Assembly (NCBI GenBank): GCA_963575745.1
Contig: CAUYUJ010014343.1
Coordinates: forward strand, 163,642-227,641
Length of the DNA: 64,000 nt
Direction: 5' to 3'
DNA from: Prorocentrum cordatum
Lineage: Eukaryota; Sar; Dinophyceae; Prorocentrales; Prorocentraceae
This document shows positions 1-10,454 of this stretch, in pieces; the stretch's first letter is position 1, and the number at the start of each line of letters is the position of its first letter. The translations under genes and the position numbers were made by a program. The notes under the pieces were generated by a model. That model was not told the DNA's origin and made no database searches. It saw only the letters and a program-made list of their open reading frames with translations.

Positions 1-77
1 CAACAACCAACAGCCAACAGCCAACAACCACAACCACAACAAGAGCAATAGCAACAGCAACAGCACTAACGACGACG

Positions 78-120
<43 letters not shown>

Positions 121-310
121 CTATAACAACAACCATACCAGCACCATCTCCAAACTTAACAATACCAACAATAACAACAGCAGCAACAACAACAACGACA
201 ACACCACCACCCACAACAACAGTAACAACAACACCACCACCACCAACAACAACAACTACAACAACATCATCAACAACAACACAAACAACAACACCAACAG
301 CAGCAACAGC
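1..310 (+). repeat. CAA/ACA-rich low-complexity tract
   Basis: Almost pure (CAA)n/(ACA)n with interspersed CCA, GCA and TCA triplets. Read on the plus strand from base 3 it is an uninterrupted Thr-rich frame (Thr with Pro, Ala and Ser) for about 110 codons, so it could be the end of a mucin-like exon entering from outside the window. No clear acceptor or donor decides this, and a microsatellite origin explains it equally well. Confidence 0.6.
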
Positions 311-325
311 AACACACATCAACTT

Positions 326-860
326 GAGACTGTTCGTTCTTCTTACCCGCTCGCGTGCCATTCGCCACGTGTCCCAAACCCTGGAATCTTGCCCTTTTCG
401 TATTCGATCGTCCCCCTCTGGGGATATGCCTTCTTTACCTGTCGCGTGCAATGGGTGCTCCCGCTAAAACGAAAGGAAAGAGGACGAATCGAAAGGGGAG
501 GGAGAAGGATGGAGCAGAAAACACGTGGCAGAACCAAACGGGCCCATCGGGCGGGTAGACCCGAACAGGCCGGTCGGGAAGGCGGGCCCCAGCGGCCAGT
601 TCGAGAAGGCGTGTTGCTGAAGCGTGAATGCTGCATGAATCGCGAGGAGAGCTCGAGCAATAGCGCGATTCCCAAGAAAATCATGAGAAAGGCCAAAGCG
701 AGAGTATGACTCCTGGATATCGGGGGCGCGGCGTCTGAACAAATGGCGAGGACAACCCACGCGAGAGCGCGATTCCTGCATACATTGTGAGGAAGTCCCG
801 CGGGAGAGCGCGACTTCGGAATAAACTGTGAGGACATATCAGACGGGAGCCGCTGCTGAT
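326..860 (+). repeat. Duplicated segment, copy 1
   Basis: This segment and 1064-1612 are diverged direct copies. Both begin around gactgttcg, both carry gggcccatcggg with gggtagaccc, both contain several blocks around gcgagagcgcgattc, and both end with gggagccg. Within each copy the gcgagagcgcgatt block recurs at about 50-60 bp, so the unit itself contains a degenerate minisatellite. No coding signal was seen. Confidence 0.7.
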
Positions 861-1063
861 GGACAAATATACGATTCTGAGACCCAAGATTTTCCCAGAT
901 AGAAAACAGGATGCGAACCCCAGGCAAGGGCACTTTCATTGAAGGAGCACAGTGTGCACCGGAGGGGGGGATCAACAATATTTGTTCAGTAGTGAGAGTT
1001 TAACAATCACGACTACAATGTGACTACAACTACAACTACAAAAACGACGACAACAATCATTTC

Positions 1064-1612
1064 CAGACTGTTCGCTCTTACCTGCTCGGGTACCATTCAA
1101 AACGTATATACCATGCCCTCGATACCCGACCTCTTCGTCTTCGATCCTGGGGGCAAACTTTCCTTACCTGCCACGCGGAGGGGCTGCAACAAATACGAAG
1201 CAGAAGGGGGGCTAGGATCAGCAAAACACGGAGCAGGAGGGGAGCTGGGAACAGATTAGCAGGAGGGGGGCTAGGGGCTAAGACGGGCCCATCGGGTGGG
1301 TAGACCCTAACGGGCGGGTCCGAAGGTGGGCCCAAACGGCCTGGTCGAACATGCGGGATGCTGAAGCGTGACTGCTGTCCGAATCGCGAGGAAGCTTCGA
1401 GCGAAGCTTGGAGCGATAGCGCGAATCCCAAGAGAATCGTCATAACAACCAGAACGAGACCGCGATTCCTAAGCCTCGAAGGCGCGGCGTTTAAATAACT
1501 TGCGAGGAACTCCCACGCGAGAGCGCGATTCGGGATCAGTTGTGGAAGAGACAAGCGCGAGAACGCGATTTTGGAATAACTTCTGGGGAAGTATCAGGCG
1601 GGAGCCGTTGTT
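1064..1612 (+). repeat. Duplicated segment, copy 2
   Basis: Second copy of the 326-860 segment in the same orientation, clearly diverged by substitutions and indels. It is preceded, like copy 1, by a short ACA/ACT-rich stretch (1005-1055), so the Thr-codon tract may be part of the duplicated unit. Confidence 0.7.
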
Positions 1613-2455
1613 GTTGTAACTAGGGGGCCAAGGGTGCAATCTGGTGACCCCCCAATCCCTCCTCCTCTCCCTCCTCCCCGTGCTCTTCGAGGAAGGGGAC
1701 GGGGGCTGCCAGTCCGTGCTGTTCCACGAGGCAGACTCCCCCTAAGCGGCCCCTATAGGGGGCCCCAGGCAGGCCCCGAGCAGCCTGCCTGGAGCCCGCA
1801 AGTAGGGAATCGAACTCTGTTCCCCCGGGAAAACGGGCACCACCCCGACGTCGTCCCCGACCCTCGAAAAAACCTGCGATTGAAAAACAGCCCGCCACTG
1901 GTAATGTATATGCTCCGCTTTCCGAACCAGAGCCCCTATGAGGCAAACGTCTGACTGCATTGCTGGACCTCTCAACCTGTTGCTTTCTCTAGTTTGACGT
2001 GCACCCCTCGACGCTCGTACCCACTGTCAAGGGTGGCCCGGCGCGCTGGACGATGCCTCCGGGCCCCCAGCCAAATACAGCAGCGCCAGCTCACGCATCA
2101 GCTTTTCGCACGATCTACCCAGGCCTCCTCACAACGCATTCCGTAACCGCGCCCTCGCCGCCGAAACATCGAGCCCTGGCCTGAAATACACTCGCACAGT
2201 ACTCTCGCCCGAGACATCTCATCAACGCGCTCAAGGGAGGCGCTCTCGCTCTTAGGGAATCGCGCCTGAGACTCTTCCCAATATGTGCGAGAAACGCGTT
2301 CTCGCCAGGGGCGCTGACCGCCTCGGGGCTCCCATCCGCGAATCCGGCGCACTGCTCAGGCCCCTGAACTTTACACTCCTGCAGCGGACCCCCCTCCCCT
2401 CCTCCCGCATTCCCCCCCCCGCCTCCCCCTCTCCTCCACGCCTCCAGTGAATTCA
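1613..2455. other. No gene recognised
   Basis: GC-rich sequence with overlapping short open frames on both strands and no convincing codon bias, splice pattern or protein motif. Nothing supportable was seen here. Confidence 0.5.
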
Positions 2456-2606
2456 GACCCGGGTGGGCTTTGCAGGATCCTGAACGACCTGACAGGATCC
2501 TGCACGCAGGCCCGGGTCAATGCACCCCTGGCTCTGTAGGATCCTGCAGAATCTGGCGCTCTGGCTGACCCCCGGCTGCATTCACCCCCGTCTCAAGGCT
2601 CCCGGT
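2456..2606 (+). mobile_element. Foldback family D, copy D1
   Basis: Short dispersed element characterised by repeated ggatcctgca blocks and the phrase cccgggtcaatgc, ending near ctgcattcacccccgtctc. Related copies lie at 31925-32110, 33962-34165 and 51052-51285. In complete copies the ends form imperfect inverted repeats (gacccgggtcaatccagac against gacgggggtcaatgcagac). This copy looks truncated at its left end. Confidence 0.65.
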
Positions 2607-2900
2607 TCACTCCTCTTCCCCGCTGCCCGGGCATGGCTCCGCACGGCCAGACCCTGACCGCCTGCCAGCCTCGGGGTCCACCCAGATCGAACCAATTGCC
2701 CGTCTGACATCGACGGCTTCGGGCGCCAACTCGAGCGGCACGCGATCAAGCTAGAGCGAGCAGTCTCGAAATGCATGCTGTTCCCTGTTCGCCTGTAAAC
2801 TCGCACGCCGCCCTGGGCGGTTGCTGGACACCCCCCGCAGAGGTCCCCAAGAAAGCTCCTGAACCGCCCTTTCGGCGGTGGGCGGATGGGGAGTGTTAGG
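2607..2900. other. No gene recognised
   Basis: Short unique GC-rich stretch between two foldback elements; nothing supportable was seen. Confidence 0.5.
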
Positions 2901-3057
2901 ATTAAGTCGGGTGGTCCTCTTACAGGCGGATTTTTGGAAGAAAAATCAGAAGTAGTCAAACAGTACAAAAATAGTCAAAACATAATCGAAAGATCGGCCC
3001 CTGACTATTTGACTATGTTTGAGGGTTCCTCCTGTAGAGGGACACGCCCGATTTAAT
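2901..3057 (+). mobile_element. Foldback family F, copy F1
   Basis: About 157 bp bounded by inverted ends (attaagtcggg on the left, cccgatttaat on the right), followed inward by cctcttacagg and cctgtagagg. The interior is AT-rich with repeated tagtcaaa and ctattt words, unlike the GC-rich surroundings. Other copies are F2 (4711-4870), F4 (23416-23573) and the split F3 (5248-7266). The end sequences contain TTAA-like tetranucleotides. Confidence 0.8.
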
Positions 3058-3370
3058 GGTAGAAGGACGAGGAAGACGAGGAGGACGTTCATGGGGCGAG
3101 TTGGGATGGGGAGGAGGAAGGACGGGGAGGACGAGGACGAGGAGAGCGGAGTGGGGAGGCAGGAGAGGCGGAGAGGGGGGAAGGAGAGAGAAGGGAAAGG
3201 GGGAGAATGGGTGTATGGAGGGAGGACGGAGGGAGGGAGGCAAAAAGGACGGTAAGAAGCAACGCAAAGACAACAACGACGACGACCAAATGGATGAGGA
3301 ACAGGTTGAAGAAGGAGCAGCGGCAGCAGTAGGGGGACAGGAGAAGGAGGAATAGGTAAAGAGAGCGACC
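3058..3370 (+). repeat. GGA/GA purine tract
   Basis: Plus strand is almost all purine (gaggaagacgaggagg and similar). Apparent Glu/Arg-rich or Leu/Ser-rich frames across it are translations of a degenerate microsatellite, not genes. Confidence 0.75.
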
Positions 3371-3600
3371 AAAGGAGGAGAGAAAGGGAAAGAAGAAGAG
3401 GTACCCGTCGGTCAGAAGAAATAGGCCAAACACATGACGTAGGAAGCCGGATAAAGTAGATTGGGTTCAGGCCCTCTCAGTGAATCATACTACACAGCAG
3501 AAACATAACGATTCTTGAGGTAGGAAGGCGCTTGAAGTATATTGGAATCTGACATTCCAGAAAACAACCTATTTCAAACGACCGGCGTGTAAGGATGAGG
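3371..3600 (+). repeat. Dispersed repeat K, uninterrupted copy K1
   Basis: Carries gtcggtcagaagaaat, ggataaagtagattgg, caggccctc, gattcttg, gacattccag and a gaccggcgtgta end. The same words in the same order occur at 17567-17965 and, more diverged, at 41070-41290. K1 has no foldback element between gattcttg and the ccagaaa block, so it serves as an empty-site reference for the A1 insertion at 17.7 kb. Confidence 0.65.
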
Positions 3601-3716
3601 GCATGAGCAAGGGACGCGGGCGGGAGCAGGCAGGCACGGAGAAGGATGATAAGAAACATATAGGGGAGGGAGGGAGGGGGCAGGAAAGCATGAGGAAGGA
3701 GGGAGGGAAGAAAGAC

Positions 3717-3748
<32 letters not shown>

Positions 3749-3835
3749 CAGGGAGGAAAGGATGGAGGGAGAGAGGGAAGGAGGGAAGACTTCTCGTCGA
3801 CGAAGGAAGCGGGGATTCTCAGACCTTCGGCAGGT
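3601..3835 (+). repeat. GA-rich purine tract
   Basis: Purine-rich stretch with an (AG)n core around 3718-3750. No coding evidence. Confidence 0.75.
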
Positions 3836-3984
3836 GGTTTTGCACATCCCGTGAACCCCACCAAAAGCCCAGAAGCCACCCCTCCCCCTCCCAGGGCCAG
3901 CGCCTCATCCCGACACGTCTTGCAGACAGTACCAGGACCTAGAGGTGGCCCCTGGGGCCCCCCAGAAAAAGCCAAGGAGCATCC

Positions 3985-4430
3985 AAAGATCTCAACACAC
4001 TCCTCCTCCTCACTCCTCCTCCGATTCCTTCCCCCACTCCTCCTCTTCCCTCAACTCCTCCTCCCTTCGTCTCCTCCTCCTCCTCCTCCTCCTCCTCCTC
4101 CTCATCATCATCCTCGTCCTCCTCCTCCCTCCTCCTCCTCGACCTGGCGCGGCTCCCGTGGCGCCCGCGGAGCGCGGGCGTCGGCCCGGTGGCTCGTTGG
4201 TCACCCCGGGGTCCCCGTCCAGGCTGAAGAGGACGAGGTCCGACAGCGTGTTGTACACGCAGCCTGCACGGGGTGCCGGCGCCTCCTACCGCTACAGAGG
4301 CCTCCTATAGATCTGGAGGCGAGCGAGGAGAAGGAGGTGGAGGAGGAGGAGGAGGAGGAGGAGGAGGTGGAGGAGGAGGAGGAGGAGGAGGGGGAGGGAG
4401 GGGTGGAAGGGAGAAGGCCTTCTCAGAAGG
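3985..4430. repeat. CTC tract and GGA tract around GC-rich core
   Basis: (CTC)n at about 4000-4140 and (GGA)n at about 4325-4400 are complementary and face each other across 180 bp of unique GC-rich DNA, so this stretch could fold into a long imperfect hairpin. Poly-Ser, poly-Leu and poly-Gly frames here are microsatellite translations. Confidence 0.7.
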
Positions 4431-4578
4431 CGGCGGGACTTCTCAAGCCCTGGCGCCTTCTGTGAGAAGTTGTCTGCGTCTGCGGGGAAGGTTTCGAAAA
4501 CTTCTCAGAAGGCCGAGGTACTTCCGAGCCTTCTGAGAAGGCCCGCCCCTTCTCACCTCCCCCCATAACTCGCCGCCA
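4385..4578 (+). mobile_element. Foldback family P, copy P1
   Basis: Defined by many copies of the palindromic word cttctgagaag or ttctcagaagg, with gaaggcggcggg near the left end and cccgccccttctcacc near the right. Related copies lie at 32995-33160, 34170-34368 and 35410-35603. The best copy (34170) has ends reading ggcggcgagcgaggg in opposite orientations. Confidence 0.7.
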
Positions 4579-4589
4579 GTCCTGGATGG

Positions 4590-4712
4590 GGTCGGATTAG
4601 ATGGGGTCGGAGGATCGCGCCGCATCGCTGACACACCGGCGATGCATCGGCGATGCATCGTCGACGTCGGCGGTGCATCGGCGACGTCGGCGATGCCGGC
4701 GCCTCCCACCTT
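4590..4712 (+). mobile_element. Foldback family B, partial copy B1
   Basis: Left half of family B: gatggggtcggaggatcgcg followed by repeats of gatgcatcggcga and gacgtcggcg. The mirrored right half is missing and the next element (F2) begins directly. Full copies are at 16154-16375, 18397-18602, 20685-20900 and 21190-21411. Confidence 0.7.
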
Positions 4713-4870
4713 TAGGTCGGGCATCTCCTCCTACAGGCTAATTTTGGGGGAAAACTAAGAAATAGCCAAAAAGCATCCGAGCATGTTCAAAAATGGTCAA
4801 AGATTCGTCCCCCGACTATTTTTGACGTTTTTTGGATACTCCTGCTGTAGAGGGACATGCCCGACTTAAC
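4711..4870 (+). mobile_element. Foldback family F, copy F2
   Basis: Inverted ends tttaggtcgggcat and atgcccgacttaa, followed inward by ctcctacagg and cctgctgtagaggg. The interior is AT-rich (atagccaaaaa, ctatttttgacg). About 160 bp, with the same architecture as F1 and F4. Confidence 0.8.
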
Positions 4871-4959
4871 CCCCCCTCCAAAACCCAGAGACCCTTGGCG
4901 ACTCGAAAGGGTGTCGCCGGGGACGGCTCGTCGTCTTCGGAGTCCGGTGGCCGTCCCAG

Positions 4960-5246
4960 GGCATCAGGATGAGAGGAAGGCTGGCAGGTGCGCAGCGCAG
5001 CGACATTGCTGGGACACACGCAAACACACACAAATAGACACGAATCCCAAGATCCCCCCATATTCTTCTCTATCTTTTCTGGGTGTTCGTCTGCCCCCCT
5101 ATATTTTCCAATATTCCCCTGGGAATCGACGAAATCCTAGGACCCCCCATATTTTCTCATCGTTTCTGGGATGTCGCCTTTCCCCCCCCACACTTCCCAT
5201 AGCTGCCCCAATGTTCCTGGGGATTCACGATGGATTGTCTCTGTAT
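4960..5246 (+). repeat. Dispersed repeat J, copy J1
   Basis: Contains gggacacacgcaaacacac, then ccaagatccccccatattc, tatcttttctgggtgttcg and gattcacgatggattgtct. The same order is found twice at 7335-8195, once at 59510-59700 and faintly at 13540-13720. The CA-rich word and the tctttcctgggagtcgacgatt word are the landmarks. It directly abuts element F3. Confidence 0.65.
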
Positions 5247-5399
5247 GTTTAGGTCGGGCCTGTCCCCCTACAGGGGGATTTTGGACGACAAATTATAAAT
5301 ACGCCCCAAAATCCCCCCCAAATGCTCAAACATGGTAAAAATTGTCCTGGCGAAGGTCCCAACCATATGCAGTTGTGGGTACCATAATTGTGAATATCC

Positions 5400-5780
5400 G
5401 CTTCGGTGAAGCTCCCTATGGGGCCACGAAGCGCTGCACTGGGCGGGGGGGAACGCTGTACTGTGTGGGTGGTGTGTCGAATTGGGTTTCGGGGACGCAT
5501 GCGGACGGTCCCACTGAGGGCTTCGGTGGAGCTCCCTATGGGGCCACGAAGCGCTCTACTGAGTGAGTGAAAACGCCAAATTGGGTTACCGGGACGCATG
5601 CGGACGGTCCCACTGAGGGCTTCGGTGGAGCCCCTATGGGGCCACGAAACGCTGCACTGCGCGAGTGAAAATGCCAAATTACAATCCCCAGACGCATACG
5701 GACGGTGGCACGAAACGCTGTACTGGCTGGGTGAAACGCAGGGAGGAGGGGGAGGAGGCCCACGAAACGCTGTACAGTAC
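5400..5780 (+). repeat. 76-bp satellite, first block
   Basis: Diverged units containing gggacgcatgcggacggt, the phrase cttcggtggagctccctatg and gggccacgaa with cgctgtact. Spacing is about 100 bp here because extra sequence lies between units. Same family as 6437-7110, and in reverse orientation as 24700-25640. Confidence 0.8.
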
Positions 5781-6436
5781 AGCGTTTCGTCCGGGGCGCC
5801 GGGGCGCGGAGGCGCGGAGCGCGGGAAACGCAGGCGTTGGGCCGTTGCGCGTGGAGAAATGCAACGGGGGCAGCCTCTGCGCCGCCGCGCGCGCGGCAGG
5901 ATTCGGCCGCTTTGCGCAGAGACATCGACGTCAGGCTGTCTTCTCAGTTTGCGCGCTACGGCCGCGGGGTTTGCACCGCTGGCGCCCGACAGCGTTTCGC
6001 GGAAACGCGGGCCTGTTGTTGGCTGCCTTGTCTGGTCGTAAACGCGGCTGTGCTCGACGGGCGCTGGTTTGCCCAATGGCCAGTGTGTTAGCGCAGATCC
6101 GTTTAAGTGCGCCATATCATTAGATGCGGCGTTTTTGCTTTTCGCGTGTCCTCTAAGCTAGTTTACACATCGATTTCGGCCTTTTGCCCAGACGTGTTAG
6201 GCTGCCGTTTGCAATGAAACACTGGGAGACGACCTCAGAATTTGAAGTTCTAGATGGAAACCATGCTGGGCCCTCGGCGCAACGGAAATCTGGACCAGAC
6301 ATTTCGCGCACCAAGAGCACGTTGACGCGAAAATGTGCGAACCAAGAGCCACGGCAACGAGCGACTAAGACGGCCCTGCCGACGCCCCTGCGGGCTCTCC
6401 TACAGACCTGACCCCCCAGACATTCCAAAGCTGTAC
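5781..6436. other. Unique spacer inside the split F element
   Basis: GC-rich at first (ggggcgcggaggcgcg) then more balanced. Short open frames exist on both strands but none shows a domain, consistent codon use or splice signals. It is flanked on both sides by the 76-bp satellite. Confidence 0.5.
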
Positions 6437-7110
6437 TGGGTGTGCGGGACGCATGCGGACGGTAGCGCTGGGACCTTCGGTGGGGCTCCCTATGGGGCCA
6501 CGAAACGCTGTACTGGGTGTGCGGGACGCATGCGGACGGTAGCACTGGGACCTTCGGTGGGGCTCCCTATGGGGCCACGAAACGCTGTACTGGGTGGGTG
6601 AAACGCAGGGAGGAGGGGGAGGAGGCCCACGAAACGCTGTACTGGGTATGCGGGACGCATGCGGACGGTAACACTGGGACCTTCGGTGGAGCTCCCTATG
6701 GGGCCACGGAACGCTGTACTGGGCGTGCGGGACGCATGCGGACGGTAGCACTGGGACCTTCGGTGGGGCAATGGGGCCACGAAGCGCTGTGCTGGGTGTG
6801 CGGGACGCATGCGGACGGTAGCACTGGGACCTTCGGTGGGGCTCCCTTTGGGGCCACGACACGCTGTACGAGGTGGGTGAAACGCAGGGAGGAGGGGGAG
6901 GAGGCCCACGAAACGCTGTACCGGGTGTGCGGGACGCATGCGGACGGTAGCACTGGGACCTTCGGTGGAGCTCCCTATGGGGCCACGGAACGCTGTACTG
7001 GCTGTGCGGGACGCATGCGGACGGTAACGCTGGGACCTTCGGCGGGGCTCCCTATGGGGCCACGAAGCGCTGTACTGTGTGTGCGGGGCGCATGCGGACG
7101 GTAGGGAGGA
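6437..7110 (+). repeat. 76-bp tandem satellite array
   Basis: About seven units. The unit runs from gtgcgggacgcatgcgg through accttcggtggggctcc and ctatggggccacgaaacg to ctgtactggg and counts to 76 bases. Some units carry an extra 52-bp block (aaacgcagggaggagg to cgctgtactggg), giving a higher-order pattern. Long open frames on both strands are periodic translations of the repeat. Confidence 0.85.
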
Positions 7111-7334
7111 GGGGGGGGGGCACGAGAGGAGAAAGCGGGGACCGTCTCTTCAAAACGAGGACCCAACATCACAGGAATGTTTGGACAAAAATCGTCCCCA
7201 GACTATTTTCAGACTGTTTTTGAACATTCCCCCTGTAGAGGGGTGTAGAGGGACAGGCCCGATTTACCTGTATGTGTTTATGTTCCCCCTTTAGCTTTTA
7301 TCGAAAGAGGCTCGCTCTCGACCCGCGGATCAAA

Positions 7335-8195
7335 AAAGTTTCTGTTCCCCCTCCTGAGTGTAGCGCAGCGGTGTTACTTGTGAGCCGCATGCCATCGAAG
7401 GCCGACGCCAGCCGGGGCGCACCTCACCTGTGTCGCCGGGTGGCCGTCGGAGATGGCTCGGGAGGAGGAGGCAAGCCCCCAGAGAGCGGTTGAAGAGATG
7501 TGGGGCCCAGGGACACACAAACAAACACACACACACACATCCAAGGATGTCCCATACTTTTTCTGCTTCCCCCCCCCCCCTTCCCATGCTTTCCCATCTT
7601 TTCTTGGGAGTCGTCGATTGATTGATCGTTTTTTGATTCATTGTTTTGCCGATCGGCGCGGGCCCTCGCACCCCCCCCCTCCCCCCCCTCCCCCCCTAAA
7701 ACAGATCTTGGCTGTATTTGGCGCCTGTTTCGAGCAGGTGGAGTCTCCCCCCATAGCATAAGACGCACTGTCGCAAACAGTCGCACCAAGTAGAGGTCCA
7801 GAGCCAGACCCCAGCCCTCCCCCCCTCTTCGCTCTATGTCGAAACGCCGAATAAGAAAACGCTGTCTGTTTGTGTTTCCCCTTCCTGAGAGACGGGTCGG
7901 GGGGGCACCTCCCCGAGGATCGCCGGTGGCCGTCGGAGACTGGTCTGGAGGAGAAAGCAGCAACAGAGAGCGGCTCAAAGTGGGCCCCAGGGACACACAA
8001 ATAAACACACACTGATCCAGGGATGTCCCATATGTTTCTACATGTTCTGGGCTTTCGTTTTCCCCCCTTCTTCCCATACTTTCTCATCTTTTCCTGGGAG
8101 CCGACGATGAATTGCGTCTGTGTGATTTTTCCCCTCCTGAAAGACGCGTCGGGGGGTCATCTCCCCCCGGGTCACCAGGGACCGTCAGAAGCTGG
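7335..8195 (+). repeat. Repeat J, two tandem copies
   Basis: Two diverged copies (about 7335-7630 and 7860-8190) of the J repeat: gtcgccgggtggccgtcgg, aggaggcaagc, gggcccagggacacaca, ggatgtcccata and cttttcttgggagtcg. A C-rich spacer lies between them. The related J4 copy at 59510 shows the repeat is dispersed, not local. Confidence 0.7.
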
Positions 8196-8237
8196 TTCGG
8201 GAGGAGAAAGCAGCAACAAAGAGCAGGTTCAATAGTT

Positions 8238-8415
8238 ACAGTGGAGGCCAGTCCACAGGAAACCTTCCACAGAAAACCAAACCCTGAGACACCAGGAGGT
8301 CCACTGATTTTTTGGTGAGGGAACGTCACGCTTCCCATCGCAAAATCATCGAAACCCAAGGAACACAGGGCACACTCGAGGCAAGCAGGGTGTTTCTTGG
8401 CATGGGTCTCCACTG
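8238..8415 (+). mobile_element. Foldback family G, copy G1
   Basis: Begins acagtggaggccagtccac and ends catgggtctccactgca, which are imperfect inverted repeats, as are the next inner blocks (ggaaaccttcc and gcagggtgtttcttgg). About 178 bp. Copies G2 (33379-33559) and G3 (56289-56470) share the interior phrases gagacaccagga and aacccaaggaacacaggg. Confidence 0.8.
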
Positions 8416-8419
8416 CACG

Positions 8420-8712
8420 TGGCTCCCATCGTACTCATTGCTTTCGCGAGCGCCAGAAGAAGTATCGAAAGGGTGCCGAACGAGCATCGCCCCCCCCCCA
8501 GGGCCCGGCATGTGAGAACCCAACAGAGCGGCTCAAGAGTTCTGTTGCTCCCACTGTACTCAAGGACCACATCCCAGAACTTCCGAAAGGGTGTCGAGCG
8601 AGCATCGCCCGCCAGGGCCCGACACCTGAGAACCCTCAAGTGTCGGTACTCTCGTGGTGTTCGAAATAATTTCTGGTTGCCAAAGGGCTAAAGTAGGTTG
8701 GACCATCATAAT
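8420..8712 (+). mobile_element. Foldback family H, one partial and one full copy
   Basis: A truncated copy (about 8420-8525: gtggctcccatcgtactc to gggcccggcatgtgagaac) is followed by a full copy H1 (8543-8710). H1 runs from ctcccactgtactcaagg to gtaggttggaccatca. Inverted ends are clearest in H3 at 50839. Shared interior words are gtgtcgagcgagcatcgcc, gggcccgacac and accctcaagtgtcgg. Confidence 0.75.
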
Positions 8713-8804
8713 TCAAGAGATGTGGGGACCTAACGGACTTAGCAAATCGATCCACCGGAGGTCTCGCTCTTCATCATTCTCATCCTCCGTCCATCTTCCC
8801 TGCA

Positions 8805-9490
8805 TGGCCCCTCTCCCTGTCGCACACCCAGACGTGTCAAGTAGGGCGGGCCAGACGTCTTGCCTGAGACGCCCTCACAGCTTCTGATCATGAAGCTTGA
8901 CAATTGTAGCAGCCCGGCAGATGGAGGGCGGGCCGTTTTCAAAGTGTGGCTCTCGCCTCAGCGCTGCGCACATTCCACTTAAAAGTTTGCGACCGTTTCT
9001 CGGATGGAGGGCGGGCCGATCTCGAAATGTGGCTCTCGCCATAGCGCTGCGCACAATCGCTTCAGAAGTCAATGTTTCAAACAAAACATTGCGGCTGGTC
9101 CCTTTCCAAAATGTAGCTCTCATCTCAACGCCTCGCACATTCGCCTTGAACGTTTAGAACATATTCGAGGATTCGTATGTTGAAAATCTTGGGATTGTGT
9201 TTTGTCGCGGTTTCGGATAAATTGAGTCGCGATATTGAAGTCACGGAAACAATCTTCTGGCACGTTTTAGAACTGTCAGGGCGCAACAGTCACGTTGACT
9301 CGCTGCGCGATTAAGGACTCCCAAAAGGTGGTCTGCTTCTGGGGTACTTCACGCAATGAAGACAACTACATGTTTGTAAGGACCTACGAAGATGGAACTT
9401 GGAGGGACGGTTTATTGCAACTTCGCTGATGCGTCTTGGGTTTGCACTGGTACTCCTCCTCCTCCTCCTCCTCCTCCCAGGGGAAAGAGG
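8805..9490 (+). repeat. Composite repeat I, copy I1 (plus orientation)
   Basis: Order of parts: ccctgtcgcacacccagacg with tgtcaagtagggcgggcc; about three tandem units near 88 bp built on gatggagggcgggcc and atgtggctctcgcc; then gtcagggcgcaacagtcacg; and finally cttgggtttgcactgg leading into (TCC)n. Copy I2 (45000-45900) has the same orientation; I3 (23770-24430) and I4 (48500-49260) are reversed. The conserved order shows that the whole composite is the mobile or duplicated unit. Confidence 0.75.
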
Positions 9491-10359
9491 AGGATCACAA
9501 TGTTTGGACGATCCTCCTCCTAGTCTCCCTCCCCCCAGTGTCCCCGCCGGCGAACTGCCTACATGCAACTTCTGTCGGACGCCAGCTTGTCCAGAAGATA
9601 AGCTGCAAACTCACACTCGATATCTGCACAGATACGCACAACTTCCCAAGCCTACTCAAAGCGAACCGCGGGCGAGCCCGTGCAGATTTCAAACAACCGG
9701 TCAAGACCACCTACTGCCACGAGCAGCGCGAGAAGCGCAACGCCAGCAACCTGAGCACGCCAGCCTAACGAGCGCAGAGTGGGCGGGGGGGCACTCGAAA
9801 GAAAAGAGACGCTGCCAGCATCACGGCCAGCTTTAGCTACGCGCATCTTGCCCGCCGGGGAGCAGCCAGCGGCCGCGACAGCCTGAGCAAAGGAGCGAAG
9901 CTGGATCCACCATGCGTGTTGCGCCGCTGCAGAGTGCGAGGGGGCACCTTGGGGCCTCTCGGCGGCCTCTGGCAAAGGGCCTCTTGGTGGCACCTTGGGG
10001 CTCCCTGGGGGCATCAGGCAGGCCTCTCCCGGACAACTCGGGACCTTATGACGACATCGCAGGACCTGGACAAGCCCCCTCGGAAAACGAAAGCCTACTC
10101 TGCGAGGATCTCCCAGGGAATCTACCACCCGAAAACGCTGGGCTGGAACTCGTCGCTGAATGAAGCACGTTCCTAAGAGATGTGGTCAGGAGGCGCCGTC
10201 GTGTGCACCGGCGCCTCGCGAGTCGGGGATGGGCATGATGTCAAGACGTGAACTGGAGCTCCCTAGACTCTCGAGAACACCTGCCCCTACCGCTGCTGGT
10301 ACTCCTGCTCCTCGTCCCTGTCATGTTCCTGCTCCTCTTGGGCGGGGGTCTTAGTGCAC
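9491..10359. other. No confident gene
   Basis: Mixed unique DNA. A minus-strand frame at about 9661-9900 ends in a hydrophobic stretch (GVALLALLVAVGGLDRLF) before a stop, but several open frames overlap and no exon model is convincing. Part of 9930-10020 resembles the ccaaggtgccccc minisatellite words seen at 27.8 kb. Confidence 0.4.
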
Positions 10360-10454
10360 CCGGCTGCCGTAGAAGGGCAGACCCGCGAGCGTGAACGTGG
10401 TCTTCTCGCTCAGGCCAACATGGCCCTGAGGGGCGACAGTGCTGCAGCGGCCAG
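10360..10454 (-). CDS. Candidate minus-strand exon, unknown protein
   Basis: On the minus strand a strong polypyrimidine tract ending ctgccctcgtag precedes a short stretch that reads GRCSTVAPQGHVGLSEKTTF and continues LAGLPFYGSR, with GC-rich third positions and a possible donor (CGG|GTGCAC) just before an in-frame stop. If the acceptor is not used, the frame extends upstream to about 10545 through a hydrophobic segment (SLVVVATVILFLISALVAG) that would span a membrane. It lies 9.7 kb downstream of the last mucin-like exon on the same strand and could be part of that gene. No function is assigned. Confidence 0.35.

Larger units (their letters stand above)
5248..7266 (+). mobile_element. Foldback family F split by 1.8 kb (F3)
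   Basis: The left half of an F element (tttaggtcgggcctgtc to about 5350) and the matching right half (gtccccagactatttt at about 7186 to the end gcccgattta at about 7264) are separated by about 1.8 kb. Aligned to F2, the two halves join into one element with little lost. The insert carries two blocks of 76-bp satellite and a unique segment. Either a satellite-bearing segment inserted into F3, or F ends carry cargo. Confidence 0.65.

Noticed and set aside
9652-10128. Minus-strand frame ending in a hydrophobic segment
   Set aside because: Overlapping frames, part of it built on ccaaggtgcccc minisatellite words, and competing acceptor/donor readings give no single credible exon.
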